Below, piece after piece: positions 21,110 to 31,341 of a stretch of DNA of 64,000 bases. Both the position numbers and the translations under genes were made by a program. Source of the stretch: Rutstroemia sp. NJR-2017a BVV2 (lineage: Eukaryota > Ascomycota > Leotiomycetes > Helotiales > Rutstroemiaceae); the NCBI GenBank assembly GCA_002946415.1, contig NJPS01000068.1:1-64000 (forward strand), written 5' to 3'. Position 1 is the first letter of the stretch; the number at the start of each line of letters is the position of its first letter. Under the pieces are notes generated by a model. That model did not search any database. It saw only the letters and a program-made list of their open reading frames with translations, and had not been told where the DNA came from.

Positions 21110-23587
21110 CTAATCATATCTCCTACCTCTCTTTGGAGGAGGAGACCTGGAAATACTATAGTCACGTCTTCTCTTCGGTGGTGGACTGATGGACCTGTTA
21201 TCCCTGCCTGCATTCCGTCTTGGCGATGGAGACCTGGAGTAGCTATCGTCCCGACGTGATGTTCTTGCCGGTGGCGAGACAGATGAGCCACGTCTTCTGC
21301 CTGCTCTCTGTGGTGATGGTGATCTCGATATACTCTCATCTTGTCGTTTTCGCGGTGCAGCGCTGATAGAAGATGTGTTCCTCCGAGCAACCTTCTTTCT
21401 AGGCGGAGACCGTGAGTCGCTAAGGGACCTACCCCTTCTTGGAGGGCTCTTCGAATAGCTGTCTCTGCGCCTAGTACGCTGACGGGAAGGCGAACGGGAT
21501 CTCGACCTGGACGAACTCGAATTCCTTCGCCTTCGGCGTGGTGGCGTAACCGATCTTGAATCGCGTCTGCCCCCTCGAGATGGTGGAGTAATTGATCGTG
21601 AGAGTGATCTCGACGGAGATCTTGTAGGACTTCGACGTCTTCTAACCTCCTTTCCCTTGCTAGTACGTGGTGGCGTCCTAGAGAGTGAACGTCCACGATC
21701 AAGAGCACGGCTCCGAGAAGGCGACCGGGACCTCGAGTAGGATGACCCGGTGTATGAAGAGTAACTTGAAACGGAGCTTTCGGAATTCGAATCCGAATCG
21801 TGAGCTGCAGGTAAAGCTGGAGCTGCGGGTTTCGGCATATTCTGTAGATACTCACGCATTTCCTCCGTTATAGCACCCATACCTATGCTAGTGAAGTAAT
21901 TGATGGAGAACCTGGTATTGCGTGGGTTGTCGTGAGGGAACAACCCTTCGAAGTAAGGTCGTAGGATATCGTCCTTGAGACGGGCTTGCAATTTGGGCAT
22001 TCCCATAGCTTCCGAGAGATCTTGGAAAAGAATTTTAATGAAAATTCGACTACTCGACGTTGTTTCCTCTTCATTCAGGTGAACCACAGATAGTACATGC
22101 CATCCGATAGCATCTGAGCTAAGGAGATGACCAAAGAATCTTGCGATATTGCGGAGTCTGTTCGTCTCGTAGCGATGAATAGTATCATAGTACTTGGCGA
22201 AGGATTGTTCAAATAGATCTGTCCACAGACGATTAATCTTCGCAAATCGTTCCCCGATGAGGCCATAGAATTTTGAATATGTCCTCTCCTGAGAACAACA
22301 TTCGATGATCATCGACGGAAGCTCTGGTTCCTGTCCAGGTGGAAGACTGACTTTCATCAATTTGTGACAACATTCCTCTGGATCAATACTGGACATGATA
22401 GTCAAGTAAATTGTTCGTCGTAGGTTGACGAGGTCAGTGTTACTTTGATCCTTAATCTCCAATGCTTTCTCCTCCTTTGCCTCTTCATCATCTTCACTAT
22501 CGTCCTCATCGTCATCGTCTTCCTCGTCGTCACTTCCTTCCCCCAAAATCTCGGCTTTCAGTCGCTTGTACAATTCTTCATTCTGCTCCCATTCCGGATC
22601 ATATTTAAAGATGTTCAATCCATCTTGAACATCAATGTCGTCGTCCAAAGCAATCCGATGCGTGATTTGATCTTCCTCCTCGACCAGATCTAACTCTTCC
22701 TTAATGGCAGGGTTGTCTTTATATTTGTCTTTTCGAATCTGGAAGAGAACTTCAATCATGTACTGGACACGCTTGTCGATATCGGCTTCGTTGAGGATAT
22801 TTCTGAACTGATCAAACACAGCTAGAGCAATAGGACCGCTCATTTCTTCAAGGTGCTGCCCAACCTCTCGCGTCAATCCAACTGCAATCTCCACACTATC
22901 GTCAGTCGGCTTGTTAAGAAGTAGCAACAAAATTTGAGCAGCCACAACCTCATTTGCAACCTGCTGATTACAAAGGTGAGCTATGAAAGTGGTAGCGGAA
23001 AGGCAGACAGCTTTATCATTTCTCTTGAAACCTTTCTTGAATTGAACGATAAGCCGCTTCAGCAGAAGCTCGCCAACCTGCGGAAGCTTCGTGTTAACAA
23101 TCGCGGCCATAGCCGCATAAATTGGCGTAAACGGCAAGCTGGCTGCCTGTGCCTTCATAATACTCCTACAAAACAATCCACGGCCTCGGATCAAATTCTC
23201 ACCGAACAGCTCGGGAACAATGTGCTTGATATTCGAAACATTGACCTTGTTGATTAAACCATTTATAGATTTCTTCAAAGCCTCCCATGCCATCCGCTGA
23301 TATTCCTTGCTTGTTTTGTCGGTGATTTGTGATTGTAGAGCTCGTAGCCGCGCAGGTGGTATGTAAGTGCCGCCAGATCGCATAGTTAGAAGTTTCTCAT
23401 ATTCCGCTTTCGCTGCAGCTTGCTTTTCTTCCTCGGTTTTCTCCTTGACCACGACATCGCCTCTGCCACGCGCGTCCGGTTGCTTTCTCGATGGGCCATT
23501 GGGAGACCGCCGGCGTGGCGAGGTCGGAACCCGATTAGCTGGTCTGTCCTCCATGACGGTATCGCGCGAGTCGACAGAGGTGGTCAT
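21110..23587 (-). CDS. CWC22: pre-mRNA-splicing factor Cwc22
   Basis: Single-exon 825-aa protein. Order: a basic Ser/Arg N-tail; KAEYEKLLTMRSGGTYIPPARL; an MIF4G domain from about residue 90 to 285 (QRMAWEALKKSINGLINKVN, then LFGENLIRGRGLFCRSIMKAQ); an acidic linker; an MA3 domain at about 390-500 (LRRTIYLTIMSSIDPEECCHKL); and an RS-rich tail of about 200 residues. Cwc22 binds Prp2 in the activated spliceosome and, in species with an exon junction complex, hands eIF4A3 to the mRNA. The RS tail is absent from the short budding-yeast protein and resembles animal forms. The start is taken as the ATG at 23587 (AAG-ATG-A). The frame is open a further 23 codons upstream but without an ATG. Confidence 0.95.
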   Translation of the reverse strand: MTTSVDSRDTVMEDRPANRVPTSPRRRSPNGPSRKQPDARGRGDVVVKEKTEEEKQAAAKAEYEKLLTMRSGGTYIPPARLRALQSQITDKTSKEYQRMAWEALKKSINGLINKVNVSNIKHIVPELFGENLIRGRGLFCRSIMKAQAASLPFTPIYAAMAAIVNTKLPQVGELLLKRLIVQFKKGFKRNDKAVCLSATTFIAHLCNQQVANEVVAAQILLLLLNKPTDDSVEIAVGLTREVGQHLEEMSGPIALAVFDQFRNILNEADIDKRVQYMIEVLFQIRKDKYKDNPAIKEELDLVEEEDQITHRIALDDDIDVQDGLNIFKYDPEWEQNEELYKRLKAEILGEGSDDEEDDDDEDDSEDDEEAKEEKALEIKDQSNTDLVNLRRTIYLTIMSSIDPEECCHKLMKVSLPPGQEPELPSMIIECCSQERTYSKFYGLIGERFAKINRLWTDLFEQSFAKYYDTIHRYETNRLRNIARFFGHLLSSDAIGWHVLSVVHLNEEETTSSSRIFIKILFQDLSEAMGMPKLQARLKDDILRPYFEGLFPHDNPRNTRFSINYFTSIGMGAITEEMREYLQNMPKPAAPALPAAHDSDSNSESSVSSYSSYTGSSYSRSRSPSRSRALDRGRSLSRTPPRTSKGKEVRRRRSPTRSPSRSLSRSITPPSRGGRRDSRSVTPPRRRRRNSSSSRSRSRSPSRQRTRRRDSYSKSPPRRGRSLSDSRSPPRKKVARRNTSSISAAPRKRQDESISRSPSPQRAGRRRGSSVSPPARTSRRDDSYSRSPSPRRNAGRDNRSISPPPKRRRDYSISRSPPPKRGRRYD
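21130..21770 (-). repeat. RS-domain coding repeat in CWC22
   Basis: Recurrent SRSPSPxR, SPPRR and SxSPPR units encoded by related DNA words produce a long shadow frame on the same strand (21097-21855). The repeat is in frame and uninterrupted. Confidence 0.8.
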
Positions 23588-24075
23588 CTTGGTTGACTGA
23601 GACGTTGGAGACGCAATGTCTATCAAGATTTTTGCAGAAGGCTCTCCGCGTCGCAACCAGCTGGAAGCTCAAGCTTAAGCTCCGCCGCTATTCGAGATAC
23701 GCGAATCGGCGCTGGTAAAATTGCTCTTAGTTCATTTCCGATGCTTCAAAACAAATCTGTAATGAAGCTTCGTTGGGCCGTGATGTATGGCGTTATGAAG
23801 TAAAAATTATGAGCTGTATGGACAATTACTTGTAAGTTTTCTAGGCAAGGATTTTGAAGAAGGTAGTAAATTTAGGCGCAGAACCGCGCTAAATGTTTAA
23901 AGTTTAGGGCGATTTGTGTCGCGAAAGGGCCAGATTGACTGAGGAAAAGAGAGGAGGGCGCAAATATATTGTAATTTTGAGCTACGAGCAACAGAACTTA
24001 ACCACAAACATTTTAAAAGCCATCCGAAGGTTCGGATTTGATTCTATCACACTCATTTAATAGTATATTGCAACA
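23588..24075. promoter_or_regulatory. divergent promoter CWC22 / DPM2
   Basis: 488 bp lie between the two start codons, so leaders and promoters are shared. The DPM2-proximal part is AT-rich. No specific factor site could be assigned. Confidence 0.5.
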
Positions 24076-24481
24076 ATGGTAAGAAATATATCTTCTGGCG
24101 CAACAACTGGCTTGCCCTGCACGATTAAAAGGATCGCCCTGCTAATTGTGCCACAGCTGGATCAACTTATCGGCCTCGCGATGCTCGTCGCTGCTTCTGT
24201 CGTCTTTCTCTACTATACCATCTGGACACTTCTCATGGTACGGATTGGGTTTCTTTCCTCAGCGTCAGAGCACGAAGCTAATGATTCGGATCTAGCCATT
24301 TGTCGACTCGGATCATGCCCTACAGAATCTATTCCCTCCGCGAGTTTGGGCAATCAGAATTCCCGTTATTCTCATACTATTGGCTTCCGCTGTGGTGGGA
24401 TCGTTTTTAAGTGTGGTTATGATTCGAAGCAACAGGAAGCAGGCTGCGAAGGCCAAAGCTGCTATGAAGAAGAAGGCATAG
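24076..24481 (+). CDS. DPM2: dolichol-phosphate mannose synthase regulatory subunit 2
   Basis: 89-aa ER membrane protein that stabilises the dolichol-phosphate-mannose synthase (Dpm1-Dpm3) and takes part in GPI-GlcNAc transferase. Three exons: 24076-24078, which is only the ATG; 24157-24237; and 24296-24481. The spliced product begins M-LDQLIGLAMLVAASVVFLY, a first transmembrane helix, then WTLLM, then PFVDSDHALQNLFPPRVWAI with a second helix, and a lysine-rich end (AKAKAAMKKKA). PFVDSDH and LFPPR are the family signatures. Without splicing, a false 196-aa frame appears. The introns are 78 and 58 nt, both GT-AG. Confidence 0.93.
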
Positions 24482-26307
24482 AGGGTTGGCATACGGGAGC
24501 ATTGGAAAATTGGATTGAGGAAAAGGAAGAGAGCAAAATCTATATTGGTCGCTCGTCATCTTCGACGATGTACAACTTGCGGGCGATCCGGCGCATTAGG
24601 ACAGCTTTGGGGGATCTCTTCGAAATCGGCAAAGGCCTGTGTATTCATAAATATGCCAAATTATAATATACCGCTTTTACGGAGTATGGTTCAAGGCAAT
24701 TATGCAAGGGGATGCTAACCTCCAGCCCTCTGCCATGTGGTCATTTCCTCCCACACCTTCGCACGTGCTGGAAACCTTGACTAGGAAGCGCTGGGATGCT
24801 TATATACGGTAATCATGGCTTTGCTGAATTTGCTCAGCTTCTGGAAACTTGCAATTTTTACCCTTCATACTTTGGTCACAATTACGACCAGCCCAGCACC
24901 TGACAGAAGTATCACGCCTCTCTATCCGCGGGAGCCATGTGGAGAACGTCATAACTTGAACATGACCTGGGTCTTCTGGGTTCTTGATTGATAACGTGTA
25001 CTCTTTCATCATGGAATTTATTCGATGAATTGAATCATGGAAACATGCATAATACAGTATCGAAGATATGCGGTTGGCCTCGAGCATGGATAGTAATGGA
25101 TTCGCATGGACTCTCGAGTCTGGAAATGGGGAATGGGATCTCCAGGCGCGCGCAGATTCCGAGCAAGAACCAAGATCGAAGCCCAGGATTGGCTTCCCCT
25201 GATAATACTCCGTACTTTCCCAACTTGTAAATGGTCCCATGGTCCCATGACCATTAGTACCCTACTGACATACGGAAGTAGGGTGTGCATCATTGTGCCT
25301 TATCAAGCAATAGCGTAGGGGACTAGGTAGGCGCCTTTACCGACTTCGAAACGCATCAGCTTCTGCTGGGTCCGGGTAAGTCACTTTGGTAAGAGGGATC
25401 CATAGGACCATACTGGTATGATGCGATGTGCGTGCGGTGAGGTAAGGGGAAGATAACGGCGGTGCTGGACACAGTACAGTAGTCGCTGCGGTTGCTGTTG
25501 TTGCTGCAGTTTGCACTGGACTGAACTGCTGGACGTACATGCTTTCTGTGTAACCTAGCTTGTAACTTGTAGCTGGTAACTTGCAGGTGTCTCTGTTGTC
25601 ATAGTGCTGATATAAATAGCACAAAGAATAAGGGTGCAGAACAAAGGAGCAATGTCGCCAAAGTAACTGACTGACATGTACATGTTCAGGAATGAGAGTG
25701 ACTGCGAGCCAGCCAGCCAGCCAGCCATCCAGCCATCCAGCCATCCAGCCATCCAATGCAAACATTTAATAGCAAGTCCCTCGATTTGAATCAGAGTTCA
25801 AGACTCAATGACTGACCGGGTGGAGTCACTTGAGAAGCAGTCAGCCAGTCATCCACTCACGAGCAAGCGTACCTTGCTACTTGCTCATTCTCTCCCTTCT
25901 ACAACAAGCCTAGCTTAATCTGCTGTACCGCTTCCGTACCATCTGTTGCCCCTCTATCGTGCCGCAAACATACGCCAGCTTAACTCAGGAGCTCTTTACA
26001 AGAAGAGCAACAGCATCAACTCGCGATTAAATCACTATCACAATTTCATAACTCATTCTTCATCTCGCTGCATACGATAAAACCCATAGAACGTCAAATA
26101 TTATATCTTCACGAAAAATTCCCGAGCATTCTCCTGAACTCTGGTCGTTCAGGACGCCCGGGAATTGTATCAAGGTTTCATAGTCATCGAGGCAACTCGC
26201 GCCCGCGTTAACTGGTCGCTGTCGGAAGTCCGAGTACCTGGATTCTGAGTTCTGCAGATACTTGCAGAAACTCATACTTGTTCACATTAAACAAGCTAAT
26301 CATTTGA
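24482..26307. other. gene-poor interval with minisatellite
   Basis: No recognisable gene. It contains the CCAG/CCAT minisatellite at 25707-25757 and the leader of the WD40 gene toward the right. Frames here encode only repeat-derived Gly-Trp-Leu-Ala or unconserved sequence. Confidence 0.5.
25707..25757. repeat. minisatellite (AGCC)n followed by (ATCCAGCC)n
   Basis: About five AGCC units pass into four copies of an ATCCAGCC unit. The other strand reads a Gly-Trp-Met/Leu-Ala/Asp repeat, a shadow. Confidence 0.9.
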
Positions 26308-29300
26308 ATGCCCGCTTCATTTGATAACGAAGCAAATCAGACGGCAGGTGGAATACCCTTCCCCAACAAATCGACGCCGAAAGCATCAGCCGGAGTACAG
26401 ATTCCTACAAAGAACGGCAAAAATAATGGGACGGCGAAGGATGGCGGTGGTGGTGGAGTCATGGCTGCGGTGACGAAAAGTAATGCTGCCAAGTCATCGT
26501 GAGTTTCCTTAAAGACTATGTACAAATACCCGATGTTGTAATCTAACCTGCCAGCTCGTCCAGGAAGAAGAAGAATGCCGCGATAACCTCACAGGCCCAG
26601 TCGCCAGAAACGAAACCCGAAGCGCCTATACAGAATGAAGATCCTGTAACATCGCCAGTGCTCAACGCACTATCCTCGACCTCACAGCCCCAATCGCAAG
26701 AAGCGAAATCAGAAACGCATATACAAAATGAGGTTCCTGTTACATCGCCAGTGCTGGAAGCATTATCGTCGACCTCACAAGGTTCTTCGGTTGCGACGAC
26801 AGAATGGGCAAAGAATCTTCCTGCATTTTCGAGCTCTCCGAACAACCTGATAAGCCTCGGTGAATCGCCGCCAACGCAACCATCTTCCTACGAAGACAGA
26901 ACTACATATTCCGGTTGGGCTGCAAAAGAGCGAAAGCCATCGCCGAGTGCTTATAATCCATCCTCTTCCCCGCCCTTCAATCGAAGGAGACCTCTGAGCT
27001 ACCAGATGGATGGAAACGCTCCATACAGCCCCGAAGAACATCAGTCTCACTTGGCCAATTATGCCGCGCGCCGCAGCTCGATGTACCCTCAACAGTCACA
27101 AGCCGCACGCTTCGGTACTTATCCACCTTTACCACATCAACCACAGGCCCACTTCTACGGTGCTCCAGATCCGAATCTTATTTTATCGCCGAGGACCCCT
27201 GGATTGATTCCGGGAGACAAAGGGTTCCATTGTGGCTTTGATAGTTTACCATCGGGACAGGATAGCAATAAAACTGCGGAGAGTGTTGTTGTTACTGGGT
27301 ATGAGGGCGGATTACGAATCAACAGTGTCTCGAAGAGAGGCTTGAATAGGGTTATTTCTTTGGATGGATTACGAGGAGGTGTCTACAATGCCAAGATTCT
27401 TCCGTGGACTACGCAGCAAGAGTCATCGATGCAGTTTCCCCTAATAGCTGTTGTTGTCCATGGCCCGGTTTGGACAAAGAGTGATAGATCTAGCGAAGAA
27501 TATGCTGTTCCACCAGAAAGCGTGACAGCATCTACAGATGAAAGCACTCGAGGGTCTCCCAGACTTCCTACTCAATCCGTTCAAGGCGATGATGATGATT
27601 TGATTGAGTATTATCAAACTACAGTTGAGGTATATTCGCTCAGTACAAAGAAGTGGATAGCTACTTTGTTGTCTACGCCGAGAACCCATCTACCAGTGCC
27701 CGCATCAAGTCCGTTGTTCACGCCACCGGCCCCTGTCGGGTCTTTCACAATTCGAGCTGATAGAGGCAACATCGTAGTCGCTTCTGGTGTCACCGGCGAA
27801 GCTTGGATATTCCGTCAAATGGAACACGGTGTGTCTACTATTGATTTCAGGTGCCTCGGTAAAGTCTGGACGACCGTTCAACATGGTCTTTCTGTTGATG
27901 CCGCAACACCTAACGCTTATACCGATGGCAGACAAGGAGGTGATGCTAGCGTTAGGGCTCCATACAAAGCTTCTATCATTTCTGTGAACGGGCGATGGTT
28001 AGCTTATTGTCCCTCGGCAGCTTCTTCGCAGGTATCTCTCCGCGCCACAGTCCCAGGAAACACGTCCACAGGAAGGGTTCCTGGATTAAATTCGTTTGCT
28101 CCACCTCATGTCCCTGCAGTAAACTGCTTAGTGGATACTCCAGGTGGCGAAGGTATGCTAAAGCAAGTTCTTCAGGCAGCGACGCAAGGTATTGTGGAGC
28201 TTTCGGGGTATGTTGGAAAGCAGGGAGCTCAATATTGGAATAACTATTGGAACAAGAATGCAGCCTCTTCTCAAGGAAACAGCAGCACCACGTACCAGAC
28301 ACAGCAGAACGTATCTTCACAATTTCCTCCCACCCACGGTCTTACTGGTCAAGCAAACACTGCCAACAAAGATCCCGGGCTAATCTCAATTCTCGACCTT
28401 GATGCTCTGGCGCAACAAACCTCGGGATCATCGATCCACCCCTTAGCTACGTTTCCCGTACCTCATGGATGTAGTTTCTTGTCATTGGCGCCTAGTGGTT
28501 TGGCTCTATTCACGGCAAGCAGCAAGGGTGATGTACAGTTCGTTTGGGATCTTATGCGATTACATTATTCACGATCTTCTCTTCTCAAAGCCAATCCTCA
28601 AACCGGAAGCCTACAAGGACCTCACGTTAGACAGATCGCGCAATTCTCTCGCATGACCATCGCGAGAATTGTTGATGTTGTTTGGACTTCACCGCACGGC
28701 GAGCGGGCCGCAATGGTTACTGAACCTGGAACGGTTCACGTCCTCGATCTGCCGGCCAGTGCTTTCACCTGGCCCCCACCTCGTCGGAGGGTTGTATCAT
28801 CCACGACTGAGCAATCAACCCCTGACACCAGTACCGCAGCGCGTGCTGCCGTTGGCGTCGCATCTAGTGCTGTCAGTTCGTTATGGACCGTAGCTCGGCC
28901 TTTGGTAGGCTCTCGTAGACGTAGGAGCAGTGCTGGTATGTCTGGAATTACTGCAGCTAGTGTCAAATCCCAAGCAGGCCACGGAACCCAGGCTTTAGCT
29001 GCCGGTATCAGCCGTTCCGTCGGAGCTGCCACGGGAAAGATGAACGAAATGCGCAAAGCCGGCAGTACTAAACTGCACCTTCCAAAGAGCGGCAACACAC
29101 CCAGTCCAAATTGCGTCAGATTATTCAATGGAAAATATGGCGATTCTATCTTTGTTGTCGGCGGTGGCATTTTCAGAATATACACGGTGAAAAGCAGGAG
29201 AGCGGATCGACCAGCCGATAAGCAGAAAGCGTCTAGAGGTGCTAAATATGTCGAGTTCAGGATCCCATCACTCCCGGATATCAAGATAGCGCAGGACCCA

Positions 29301-29879
29301 CTGCATGATTTGACCGCCGACGATGTGCTAGATATCACCGCCCGCGACGTAGAGGACAACTGGAAAGCAAGACAAGCACTCTCACGCGTGTCCCGTCCTT
29401 CCGGTGCCGAAACATCAATCCCCCAAGCTGAAATCGAGTCCAACGCTCCCTACCAACCCTTCCATACCGACCGCCGCGTCAGTCTCCACATCTACTCCCC
29501 CGACAAACCGCCTCTCCCCTCCCCCTCAGCCTCAGTCCTTCTCTCTCCTCCAACCCGCACCGAAGCCTCCATCCCCAAACCCTGGGCCTTTGGCGGCGCG
29601 ATCAAAACCCTGAGACTTGATGTCGGCCCGCCGCAGGTCGTCGAAGACGACTACGAGACCCCGGCGGATCATCGCGCGCTGCCGTCGTCGGCTATCGAGC
29701 GCGTGTTAAGGATCGGGGATGCGGAGCACGAAGGGGAGACGATTTTGGTGACGACGAGGAGGAGGAAAGGTGCGGGCCTGGGGCATGCGGGAGAGGGGGA
29801 AATTGGGGGGATGGGCGATGAGGAGGGGTTTTTTGAGGATGATTGTGAGGTGTTAGATTTTGCTAGTCAGAGGGTTTAG
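26308..29879 (+). CDS. BCAS3-like WD40-domain protein
   Basis: 1171-aa product from two exons (26308-26498 and 26555-29879; 56-nt intron, branch TCTAAC). The N-terminal 120 residues are disordered and contain a tandem duplication ending SPVLxALSSTSQ. A beta-propeller-like core follows: YNAKILPWTT, then a split blade region, FLSLAPSGLALFTASSKGDVQFVWDL, and after it QIAQFSRMTIARIVDVVW and GTVHVLDL. These match the fungal WD40/BCAS3 family, whose animal members associate with autophagic membranes and the cytoskeleton. The role here is inferred from the family only. The C-terminus is disordered and ends in an acidic stretch. Coding DNA switches from C-rich to G-rich around 29620. I am confident of the gene and moderately confident of the family. 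Confidence 0.82.
26585..26785 (+). repeat. ~100-bp tandem duplication in the WD40 gene
   Basis: Two in-frame copies encode (S)QAQSPETKPEAPIQNEDPV and PQSQEAKSETHIQNEVPV, each followed by TSPVLxALSSTSQ. DNA identity remains obvious, so the duplication is fairly recent. Confidence 0.85.
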
Positions 29880-30080
29880 GGTGGGTTGGGTGGTGGGTGA
29901 GGGATGAGGATGGGGAAGAGGATGGAAGATAGATTAGATGAGATGAGATGAGACGCATTTGAATGCGGTTGTTGGGTTTGGCATCGGGGTTATGATGGAT
30001 CGATCGGTGGGTTGGATGGGTTCTGTGGGATTAGATGGAGCATTACATTATGTTTTGTTGTTTTACTTTACTACGGTATT

Positions 30081-30118
30081 TTACATTACATTACATTACA
30101 GATTACACATTACACATT
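30081..30118. repeat. (TTACA)n microsatellite
   Basis: Four TTACA-like units followed by diverged TTACACAT units. Confidence 0.85.
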
Positions 30119-30230
30119 ATATTACTTGATATAGAACTTTTTAAGCCGACTTTTAGAAGGGGTTGTGGTTGTGGTTGTGGTAGTGGTAGTAGTAGTAAAG
30201 CGCTTCCTTGATCTTTTCTCATCATATATT

Positions 30231-30251
30231 CATCTATCTATCCATCTATCC

Positions 30252-30299
<48 letters not shown>
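30231..30299. repeat. (TCTA)n microsatellite
   Basis: A long TCTA tetranucleotide tract with two TCCA interruptions near its left end. Confidence 0.95.
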
Positions 30300-30301
<2 letters not shown>

Positions 30302-31341
30302 TTTCCGTTCAGTCTGCTTTTCCTGCTCTCTTCTCTTCTAGTCCGTTTCGTTTCGTCACCTTTTGTGGAGGATGCGTATAGACATTTAGTATGTATATGG
30401 GGGGTGGGGGGTTGGGGTTACTCGGTTCTGCGCCGGGGAAGGGGCCAGCTATGAGGACGCGGGTTACACATGAGGAATGAATGAATGGATGGACAAATCG
30501 ACAGAGGGATGAATGGGGTGCTTGCTGGTGAGTGGGTTTGAGTGTTTGGGGGGAGGGAGGTCGGGCTTGCGTGGATGTGGGTGGGGGAATGAATGGATGG
30601 ATGCGTTTTTGGGGGAGGCTGTTGTGGTGCGGTTTTTGGAGGGGAGATGGGATGGATAGGATGAGATGAGATGAGATAGAAACAGCGAGTTTAAATTAAT
30701 ACTATATACACAAGACAATTTAGTACATTGCAGTACTGTACATACAAGACAAATACATATACCAGAATCAGCGTAGATATCAACATATAGACACAGTTAC
30801 AGCTAAAGTAACAGCCAGTCATCTCAGTAATCGAGCGATTGAACAAGTTTGATCAAGTAATGAATGAATCAACAAACAGATAGATAGACGAACAACTAAG
30901 TAAACCAGCCGCCACGTCTACAAATAGGAATCTTCAGGTATAGAGATACTATCCAGAAGGAGAGATGGAGATGGAGGTAGGAAAATGCAGAGAGTTGTCT
31001 GTGTATGTATTTCATCATCAGTGATGAAGAGGGTGGAGTATAAGTTAGGGTACCAAGAGAGAGAGAGACAAACAAACTAGAGAAAAAACTAATTATCAAG
31101 ATATTTGTTGTTATTCACCTAATCCGAGATGTAGATTGTATAACGTTCGCTAAACACTCGGAATTTGTTCTTATGTATATAATGTATGTTTCAACTGCCA
31201 CCTCCCCTCTCTTCCCCTCCCCTCCTCTGCTACTCTTCTCTCCTCTCCTTCTCGCCCGTTTCCTATATATGTTTGTCTGTCTGTAATATCCTATCCTATC
31301 CTGTCTGTCACCCTAGAACTGACATCCAAGATGTGTCTTTA

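Larger units (their letters stand above)
29880..31341. other. intergenic region rich in microsatellites
   Basis: Convergent 3' flanks of the WD40 gene and the SET gene. It contains TTACA repeats (30081-30118), GGTTGT/GGTAGT repeats (about 30160-30200), a TCTA tract (30231-30299) and GATGGATG-type tracts. No gene is seen. Confidence 0.6.

Noticed and set aside
21097..21855. 252-aa minus-strand frame rich in Arg/His
   Set aside because: Alternate frame of the CWC22 RS repeat.
24076..24666. 196-aa unspliced plus-strand frame
   Set aside because: It reads through both DPM2 introns; the spliced DPM2 explains the locus.
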